Assembly: GCA_021788115.1 (NCBI GenBank)
Contig: JAJYLA010000028.1
Location: 1-32,008, forward strand
Reading direction: 5' to 3'
Length of the DNA stretch: 32,008 nt
DNA from: Actinomycetes bacterium
GTDB taxonomy: Bacteria; Actinomycetota; Acidimicrobiia; Acidimicrobiales; Palsa-688
Shown here piece by piece: positions 26,664 through 32,008 of the stretch. The stretch's first letter is position 1, and every line of letters starts with the position of its first letter. Under the pieces are notes generated by a model. It made no database searches, had not been told where the DNA came from, and saw nothing but the letters and a program-made list of their open reading frames with translations. A program made the translations under genes and the position numbers.

Positions 26664-28249
26664 CGGTTCGGGGGGCGTCGTCCTTCGCGCCCGCCGCCGA
26701 GGCCAGGGTCATCGTCGGCTCAGCCGGGCGGGACCGGGCCGCCGTCGCCGCTCTCACCGTGGTCGCCCTCGCGCTGCGGGTGCCGAACCTGGGCAGGGCC
26801 TACTGGATCGACGAGGGCATCAGCGTCGGCATAGCGTCGCACCGGGTGGGGCAGATCCCCCACCTGCTCCGCCTCGACGGCTCGCCGCCGCTGTTCTACC
26901 TGGTGCTCCACTACTGGATCCGGCTGTTCGGTTCGTCCGAGGTCGCCACCCACGCCCTGCCGCTGATGGCTTCGCTCGCTGCGGTGCCCCTGGCGTACTG
27001 GGGGGCGAGGGACATCTTCGACCGGCGGGCGGGGATCGCCGCCGCCGCGTTGATGGCGACCAACCCCTTCCTCAACTGGTACTCGACCGAGACGCGCATG
27101 TACACGATCGTCGTGGCGGTGGCGATAGTGGCGCTCACCCTGACGCTGCGGGCGGTGCGGGACCGGCGCCTGCGCCCGGCGGCGGGGGCCGTGGTCGCCT
27201 TCGCCGCCCTGCTGTACACCCACGACTGGGCGATCTACCTGGTGGCGGCGACCGGGGCGGCCCTCGTCGCGATGGCGTGGGAGCGCGGCGACCGGCGTCT
27301 GGCCTTCTGGGTCGGGGTGGCGGGCGCGGCGACCGTGGTGCTGTGGGCGCCATGGATTCCGTCCTTCGTCGCCCAGGCTCGCACGACGGCGGCGCCGTGG
27401 GCGGTCCGGCCGGCGGTAGGGGACTTCTTCGCCGACCCTGCGACGGCGCTCGGCGGGACGATCGGCTTCCTGATCGCCCCCCTGCTCGCCGCCGGCGTCT
27501 GGTACACCCGCCGGCGCAGACCCCTGGGCGACGGCCGGCTCGCCGGCGCGCTGGGCGCGATCGGGCTGCTCACCGCCGGGATCGGCTGGCTGGGCGCCCA
27601 GATCGAGCCGTCGTGGACGGTGCGCTACCTCGCGGTCATCGTCGCCCCTTTCCTCCTCGCCGCCGGCGGCGCCCTGGCGTCGAGCCAGACGGGCCGGCGG
27701 GTGGTGGTGGCCGTGTGCGGGCTCCTCGGGGTGTGGAGCGTGATCGGCTCGGTGCTGCCGAACCCGAACGCTCCGTACGCCAAGAGCAACGTGAAGGCGG
27801 TCGCGCTCGCCGCCGCCCCGCAGCTGGCCCCAGGTGACGTGGTGGTCGTGACCCAGACCGAGCAGCTGGCGGTCCTCGCCCACTACCTGCCCGCCGGCCT
27901 GCAGTACGTCACCCCGACCGGTGGGGTCAGCGACCCCTACGTGGTCGACTGGCGCAACATCGTAAAGCGCCTGCAGGGAGCGAACGCGTGCGCGGCGGTC
28001 GCCCCGTGGATCGACAACCTGCCCGTGGGCGCCCACATTCTCGAGGTGAACCCGGTGCGCAAGCTGGGGGCCGCGGGCTCAGCGTGGTCGAAGGCGGTCA
28101 CCGCGCAGGTGATCTCCGTCGACGAGCTCCTCGCCGACGACCCCTCGCTCGTTCCCATCGGCACCTACGCCGAGGCCGTCTCGCCGCAGCCCTACAGCCC
28201 GGTCGTCGGAGAGCTGTTCCGCAAGACCGCCGCCGGCGCCCGCTGCTAG
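26660..28249 (+). CDS. GT39-family (ArnT/PMT-like) membrane glycosyltransferase
   Basis: A 529-residue polytopic protein of the GT-C fold, family 39. The acidic pair of the first outer loop is present (YWIDEGIS, Asp51-Glu52), followed by LRLDGSPPLFYLVLHYWIRLFG...EVATHALPLM and WYSTETRMYT, which are typical of ArnT/PMT relatives that transfer a sugar from a polyprenyl-phosphate donor outside the membrane. About 10-12 hydrophobic segments and a soluble C-terminal region from about residue 360. The GTG at 26660 has GGGAG 6 nt upstream. Five bases after its stop begins the paralogue of the 22139 gene, suggesting joint expression. Acceptor unknown. Confidence 0.88.
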   Translation: MTVRGASSFAPAAEARVIVGSAGRDRAAVAALTVVALALRVPNLGRAYWIDEGISVGIASHRVGQIPHLLRLDGSPPLFYLVLHYWIRLFGSSEVATHALPLMASLAAVPLAYWGARDIFDRRAGIAAAALMATNPFLNWYSTETRMYTIVVAVAIVALTLTLRAVRDRRLRPAAGAVVAFAALLYTHDWAIYLVAATGAALVAMAWERGDRRLAFWVGVAGAATVVLWAPWIPSFVAQARTTAAPWAVRPAVGDFFADPATALGGTIGFLIAPLLAAGVWYTRRRRPLGDGRLAGALGAIGLLTAGIGWLGAQIEPSWTVRYLAVIVAPFLLAAGGALASSQTGRRVVVAVCGLLGVWSVIGSVLPNPNAPYAKSNVKAVALAAAPQLAPGDVVVVTQTEQLAVLAHYLPAGLQYVTPTGGVSDPYVVDWRNIVKRLQGANACAAVAPWIDNLPVGAHILEVNPVRKLGAAGSAWSKAVTAQVISVDELLADDPSLVPIGTYAEAVSPQPYSPVVGELFRKTAAGARC

Positions 28250-28254
28250 CGACG

Positions 28255-29859
28255 GTGGCCCTCGCCGCCCCGCTGCTCGCCGCCGCGCTGGTCGCCCTGG
28301 GCCGGCTGCTCGGATGGCGCGGCGTGGACATGCCGGCGCAGGTCTACCGGGTGACGGAGATGCGAGCCCACGGCTTCAGCGTGTGGGACAGCCAGTGGTA
28401 CGGGGGTCACTGGACGCTCTCCTACAGCGTGCTCTACCCCGCGCTTCCCGCTGTGGCCGGGGTGGCGACGGTGTCGGTGGCGTCGGCGGCGCTGGCCGCG
28501 CTGGGTTTCGAGCGCCTGAGCGGGTTTCTCGTCGACACCGGCGGGTGCTCCTCGGGGGCGGCGAGGGCCGCGACGGTCGTGTTCGCGGCGGGGACGGTGG
28601 TGCAGAGCGCGATCGGTCAGCTGCCGTTTCTGACCGGGGAGGCATTCGGGCTGTGGGCGTGCTGGGCGGCAAGCCGCCGCCGCTGGCTCGCCGCCGCGAC
28701 CCTGGCCCTGGGGGCGTCGCTGTCGAGCCCGCTGGCGGGAGCGTTCGTCGCGCTGGCGATGGGGGCGTGGGTGCTTTCGCGGTGGCGGTCCCCCGAGGGG
28801 TGGGGGCTCCCGGCTGCCGCCACGGGGGTGGCTGCGGCTGCGGTGGCGCCTGTGGTCGCGACGGCCGTCCTTTTCCCCGGGGACGGGCCGATGCCCTACC
28901 CGGTCATCGACTACGCATGGGAGATGGCCGTCGCCGCCGGCGTCGCCGTCCTGGCGGGCCGGCGCCGGCGCGCGGTGCGAGCGGGGGCGCTGCTCTTCGC
29001 TGCGGTCGCCACCGCCGCGGTCGTCGTCGCGTCCCCGCTGGGCGGCAACGTCGGCCGGATCGAGGACGTGCTGGCGCTGCCGCTCGCGGTGGCCTTCGCG
29101 TGGCAGCGCCGGCGCCTGGTGCTCGGCGCGGTCGCCGTCCCCCTGGTGCTTTCGGCGTGGGGCCCGGCGTGGGGCGCCATCACGAGCGACCCCGGCCAGC
29201 CGTCGGCGCAGCGCGCGTTCTTCGCTCCCCTGATCGCCGCGCTCCGCCGGGCGGAGGCGGGCGGCCCGGCGGGGCGCGTGGAGGTGGTCCCCACGGCGCT
29301 GCACTGGGAGGCGGCGTACGTCGCCCCGGTCCTGCCCCTGGCGAGGGGGTGGGAGAGGCAGCTCGACGAACGCGACAACCCCCTCTTCTACCGGCGCGGC
29401 GCGGCCCTCACCGCGGCGTCGTACCGGGCGTGGCTCGTCGACAACGGGGTGCGTTTCGTGGCTCTCCCCAACGCTCCGCTCGACTTCGCCGGCAAGGCCG
29501 AGGGCCGCCTCGTCCGCCGGGGCGTGCCGGGCCTGCGCCTGCTGTGGGGGTCGCGGCACTGGACGCTGTACGCGGTGGAGGGCGGTGGCGGGATCGTCTC
29601 GCCGCCGGGACGGCTTCTCAGCGCGCCGGGCACGCGGCTCGTGGCGCGCGCCGCGGGCCCCGGTCCTCTGCTGATCCGGGTTCGCTACAGCCCCCGCTGG
29701 CGCCTGCTCTCCGGGCCCGGCTGTGTCGGGGAGGCGCCCGGGTCGTGGGTGGAGGTGGAGGTGCCCCGGGCGGAGACGGTCACCCTGCACCTGTCGCCCC
29801 TCGGCCCCGGCGGTCCCCGGTGCGCGCCGGCGGCCCTGGAGGCGCAGCGGGGCGGCTGA
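28255..29859 (+). CDS. Uncharacterised polytopic GT-C-like membrane protein (copy B)
   Basis: A 534-residue paralogue of the protein at 22139. The same blocks occur in the same order: GWRGVDMPAQVY...EMRAHGFSVWDSQWYGG (20-51), [36 protein letters not shown], then [26 protein letters not shown] and FVALPNAPLDFAGK, with a C-terminal RVRYSPRW corresponding to RVRYTTFW in copy A. It lacks about 20 N-terminal residues relative to copy A. The GTG at 28255, 5 bases after the GT39 stop, is the only reasonable start, without a ribosome site, so coupling to the GT39 gene is likely. Function unknown; lipid-linked glycosylation is a guess from architecture and neighbours. Confidence 0.82.
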   Translation: MALAAPLLAAALVALGRLLGWRGVDMPAQVYRVTEMRAHGFSVWDSQWYGGHWTLSYSVLYPALPAVAGVATVSVASAALAALGFERLSGFLVDTGGCSSGAARAATVVFAAGTVVQSAIGQLPFLTGEAFGLWACWAASRRRWLAAATLALGASLSSPLAGAFVALAMGAWVLSRWRSPEGWGLPAAATGVAAAAVAPVVATAVLFPGDGPMPYPVIDYAWEMAVAAGVAVLAGRRRRAVRAGALLFAAVATAAVVVASPLGGNVGRIEDVLALPLAVAFAWQRRRLVLGAVAVPLVLSAWGPAWGAITSDPGQPSAQRAFFAPLIAALRRAEAGGPAGRVEVVPTALHWEAAYVAPVLPLARGWERQLDERDNPLFYRRGAALTAASYRAWLVDNGVRFVALPNAPLDFAGKAEGRLVRRGVPGLRLLWGSRHWTLYAVEGGGGIVSPPGRLLSAPGTRLVARAAGPGPLLIRVRYSPRWRLLSGPGCVGEAPGSWVEVEVPRAETVTLHLSPLGPGGPRCAPAALEAQRGG

Positions 29860-29905
29860 GCAGCCGGACGGCGGGCGCGACCAATCGCTGCGGCGTCGCG
29901 TTTCG

Positions 29906-29911
29906 TATCCT
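29906..29911 (+). promoter_or_regulatory. -10 box (TATCCT) for leaderless sigma factor gene
   Basis: TATCCT ends 5 nt before the GTG at 29917, in an A/T-richer patch (TTTCGTATCC) of otherwise GC-rich DNA. ECF sigma genes often control themselves, but no distinct -35 was recognised. Confidence 0.4.
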
Positions 29912-29916
29912 GGGTC

Positions 29917-30498
29917 GTGGCTCGCATCGGGCTTCCCGCGGAGCGCATGGACGACGGCGCTCTGCTGGCCGGCCTGTCGTCGGGGGAGCCCGACGTCGGC
30001 CTCGCGTTCGTGCGGCGCTTCCAGCGCCAGGTCTTCGGTGCGGCGCTCGCCGTGGTCGGCGATCCGGGCCTCGCCGAGGACATCGCCCAGCAGACATTCG
30101 AGCGGGCGTGGCGCAAGGCGGCCAGCTTCGACGCCACCCGCGGCAGCGTGCGGTCCTGGCTGACCGCGATCGCCCACAACAGCGCCGTCGACGCCGTCCG
30201 CGGCCGCCCGCCGGCGCCCCTCGACCCCGCCGACCTGGTACGGCTCGTCGGGGCGGCCGGCGACGACCCTGCGGCGGCGTCGGCGCACGCCGAGGCGGTG
30301 GCCGAGCTGCGCCGGGAGCTGTCGTCGTTGCCGGCCGAGCAGGCACGCGCCGTGGTGATGGCCGCGGTCTACGGGCTCACCGCGCAGGAGATCGCCACCG
30401 CGGAGGCCATCCCGCTCGGCACCGCGAAGACCCGGATCCGCGCCGGGATGCAGAAGCTGCGCGCCGCGCTCGCGCCCGCCGGAGGGGACCGTGGCTGA
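29917..30498 (+). CDS. ECF-type RNA polymerase sigma factor
   Basis: A 193-residue sigma-70 family protein with region 2 (FVRRFQRQVFGAALAVVGDPGLAEDIAQQTFERAWRKAASFD...GSVRSWLTAIAHNSAVDAVR, about residues 29-92) and region 4 (LSSLPAEQARAVVMAAVYGLTAQEIATAEAIPLGTAKTRIRAGMQKLR, about 134-182). This is the ECF (extracytoplasmic function) form without region 1 or 3. The GTG start at 29917 lies 5 nt after TATCCT; no ribosome site is visible. Its last 8 bases overlap the start of the anti-sigma gene, so the pair is coupled. Confidence 0.95.
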   Translation: MARIGLPAERMDDGALLAGLSSGEPDVGLAFVRRFQRQVFGAALAVVGDPGLAEDIAQQTFERAWRKAASFDATRGSVRSWLTAIAHNSAVDAVRGRPPAPLDPADLVRLVGAAGDDPAAASAHAEAVAELRRELSSLPAEQARAVVMAAVYGLTAQEIATAEAIPLGTAKTRIRAGMQKLRAALAPAGGDRG

Positions 30499-31138
30499 AC
30501 CCGGCTGCGAGGAGGTGCGGGCGGCGGCCGCGGAGGCGGGGCTGGGGATCCTCCCGCTGCCGGAGCGCGCCGCCCTCGACCGCCACCTTCGGGCCTGCGC
30601 CGCCTGCCGGGGGGAGGTCGCCGCCATGGAGGCCGTCGCCGCCCGGCTCCTCGACCTGGTTCCGGGGACGGAGCCGCCCCTCGGCTTCGACCGCCGGGCT
30701 CTCGCCCGCGTCGCCCCAGCCCGCCGGCGCCGGCCGCGTGGCGCGTGGATCGTGACCGCCGCCGCGGCTGCTGCCGTCGCGGCCGGCGCCCTCGGATGGG
30801 TGGCCGGTGCGCACGCCCAGCGGCGACCCGCGCCGGCGACCGCGGCGGCGACGGTCCTGAGAGCACCCCTGCGCCAGGGGGACCGGATCGTCGGCGAGGT
30901 CGACGCCTACGGCGGCAGGCACCCCTGGGTGTCGATGTGGGTCCGAGGCTCGAGCATCGACGGCACCGTCACCTGCGAGCTGGTACGGCGCGGCGGCGGC
31001 CCCGTGAGCCTCGGCTCCTTCGACGTCGCCGGGGGCGCCGGGGCGTGGAGCGCGCCCGACCCCGCTGGCACGTCGGGCGTCACCGGTGCCGTCCTGGTCG
31101 GCCCCGACGGGCGCGTCGTCGCGTCCGCCACGTTCTGA
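30491..31138 (+). CDS. Zinc-finger anti-sigma factor, membrane-anchored
   Basis: A 215-residue partner of the preceding sigma factor. The N-terminal zinc-binding anti-sigma domain has HLRACAAC (His-x3-Cys-x2-Cys, about residues 32-39). A single membrane helix follows at about 84-104 (WIVTAAAAAAVAAGALGWVAG), and the C-terminal extracytoplasmic part (about 110-215) is an RskA-like beta-rich domain (VDAYGGRHPWVSMWV, GTVTCELVRRGGG). It would hold the sigma factor at the membrane and release it on an outside signal. The GTG at 30491 has GGAGG 6 nt upstream and overlaps the sigma gene by 8 bases. Confidence 0.92.
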   Translation: MAEPGCEEVRAAAAEAGLGILPLPERAALDRHLRACAACRGEVAAMEAVAARLLDLVPGTEPPLGFDRRALARVAPARRRRPRGAWIVTAAAAAAVAAGALGWVAGAHAQRRPAPATAAATVLRAPLRQGDRIVGEVDAYGGRHPWVSMWVRGSSIDGTVTCELVRRGGGPVSLGSFDVAGGAGAWSAPDPAGTSGVTGAVLVGPDGRVVASATF

Positions 31139-31260
31139 CCCACCCGCCCCCCTCTCCGGAGGCTCTCCGCCGCCGGAAAGAGAGCCGGTCGCCGCGGCCG
31201 CCGGCCGCTACCGTCGGCGCTGCGGCGGCGGACGGGCAGGTGATACTCGGCGCACCGAGG

Positions 31261-31297
31261 CGCCTGCGGTAGCGTCAGGAGGCGCCGACCGCAGGCG
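31261..31297. promoter_or_regulatory. 10-bp inverted repeat enclosing a TAGCGT box
   Basis: CGCCTGCGGT (31261-31270) and ACCGCAGGCG (31288-31297) form a perfect 10-bp inverted repeat with a 17-nt centre that holds TAGCGT (31270-31275) and AGGAGGCGCC. It is 24 nt before the DUF4389 gene. An operator for a dimeric regulator, or an mRNA/terminator hairpin, would both fit. The rest of 31139-31320 shows no gene. Confidence 0.5.
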
Positions 31298-31320
31298 AGC
31301 GGCGGGGCGAGGAGCGAGAC

Positions 31321-31908
31321 GTGCAGGGCATCCACCCGTTGAACCTCGACGTCGTCCCCCCGGCCCGCGTCGCCCGGTGGCGCCCCCTCGCCAACTGGGT
31401 GCTGGTCGCGCCCGCGAGCCTGTGGCTCGCCGTTCTGACCGTCGGCGCGGAGGTCGTCGCCGTCTGCGGATGGTTCGCGATCGTGCTCACGGGCCGCCTC
31501 CCGGACAGCTGGGGGGACTACCTGGTCGGCGTGCTGCGCTACCAGTGGCGGGTGGCGGCGTTCCTCTACGGCTGGACGGAGCGCCGCCCGGGCTTCGCTG
31601 TCCCCGCCGGTCACGTCGACCCGGGCGACCACCCGGCGATCCTCTACTCGGCGCGACCCTTGCGGCGCAGCCGGCCGGGGGCGCTGGCCCGGCTGCTCCT
31701 CGCGGCGCCGCACCTGGCCGCGCTCGTGGCGTTGGGGCTCGCGGAGGCCGCCGTGCTCACGGCGGCGTGGGTGGCCGTCGTGGCGCTCGGCCGCTGGCCA
31801 GAGCCGATGCGCCGCTTCGCCGTCGGCGCGATGCGCTGGCAGGCACGCGTGACGGCCTACGTCTGGCTGGTCGTCGACGTCTATCCTCCGTTCGCTTTCG
31901 AGGCGTGA
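31321..31908 (+). CDS. DUF4389 membrane protein
   Basis: A 195-residue protein with two pairs of hydrophobic segments separated by soluble loops, matching DUF4389: twin repeats ending in WGDYLVGVLRYQWRVAAFLYGWTE and MRRFAVGAMRWQARVTAYVWLVVDVYPPF, the second with the family's terminal YPPF. Function is unknown. The GTG at 31321 has AGGAG 6 nt upstream. It follows the sigma/anti-sigma pair on the same strand after 182 bases that contain the inverted repeat at 31261-31297, so it could belong to that regulon. Confidence 0.85.
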   Translation: MQGIHPLNLDVVPPARVARWRPLANWVLVAPASLWLAVLTVGAEVVAVCGWFAIVLTGRLPDSWGDYLVGVLRYQWRVAAFLYGWTERRPGFAVPAGHVDPGDHPAILYSARPLRRSRPGALARLLLAAPHLAALVALGLAEAAVLTAAWVAVVALGRWPEPMRRFAVGAMRWQARVTAYVWLVVDVYPPFAFEA

Positions 31909-31918
31909 GGGGCAGCCG

Positions 31919-32008
31919 GTGACCGGTTCCGCCGCCCCCCCCGGCCGCCCCGGCGGCGACGGCGGCCCGGGGCCGGCCGCCCGGCCCCGGCACCCGGAGC
32001 CTCCCGAG
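31919..32008 (+). CDS. Possible start of a further gene, cut by the window edge
   Basis: GTG at 31919, 10 bases after the DUF4389 stop, with GAGGGG 6-7 nt upstream, opens a frame that remains open to the window end. The 30 codons visible are Pro/Gly/Ala-rich and low complexity, as often at actinobacterial N-termini, so this is only a positional inference. Confidence 0.3.
   Translation, partial: MTGSAAPPGRPGGDGGPGPAARPRHPEPPE

Overview
The window is very GC-rich DNA (roughly 70% G+C by eye) with GTG starts, many 4-base ATGA/GTGA overlaps, and start codons that often lie 5-7 nt behind a TANNNT box (leaderless-type promoters). With a mycothiol-dependent maleylpyruvate isomerase-family protein, an actinobacterial-type GGPP synthase and a DUF2237 protein, this points to an actinobacterium, possibly Acidimicrobiia or a related uncultured lineage (inference; no rRNA is present).

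Layout. 56-2793 (-): TldE/TldD metalloprotease pair. 2873-3250 (+): FlK-like thioesterase. 3254-4054 (-): L,D-transpeptidase. 4101-8005 (+): PAP2 phosphatase/transferase, GGPP-type prenyl synthase and DXS, an isoprenoid/lipid-carrier block. 8111-8250: intergenic cluster of four alternating 11-mers. 8296-9036 (+): maleylpyruvate isomerase-family enzyme. 9059-9763 (-): SRAP DNA-protein crosslink protein. 9889-10316 (+): broken GNAT gene. 10435-18977 (-): a tightly packed operon-like block of six membrane-hydrogenase-type genes (HycD, HyfE, HyfF, HycE, ferredoxin-HycG and HyfB types) followed by two universal stress proteins. 19113-21914 (-): acyl-CoA ligase and phosphodiester glycosidase. 22139-25523 (+): polytopic membrane protein and a second acyl-CoA ligase. 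25552-26202 (-): small membrane protein. 26257-29859 (+): DUF2237, GT39-type glycosyltransferase, and a paralogue of the 22139 membrane protein. 29917-31138 (+): ECF sigma factor and zinc-finger anti-sigma factor. 31321-31908 (+): DUF4389 membrane protein. The window ends in a possible new gene.

The main attraction is the hydrogenase-like block. It has the architecture of a group 4 [NiFe] hydrogenase / formate hydrogenlyase membrane complex, but the large subunit lacks both Ni-binding CxxC motifs, and the fused ferredoxin/small subunit lacks all four cysteines expected to bind the proximal Fe-S cluster, while keeping one complete ferredoxin cluster. Both antiporter-like subunits keep their key Glu and Lys residues. 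It is therefore unlikely to be a hydrogenase. It resembles the Ehr (energy-converting hydrogenase-related) complexes and, from memory, the gene set Rv0082-Rv0087 of Mycobacterium tuberculosis. Co-directional universal stress proteins suggest a role in energy limitation or stress.

A second theme is envelope chemistry: two paralogous uncharacterised GT-C-like membrane proteins, a GT39 protein, a phosphodiester glycosidase, two acyl-CoA ligases, a PAP2 enzyme and prenyl-diphosphate synthesis lie within 25 kb.
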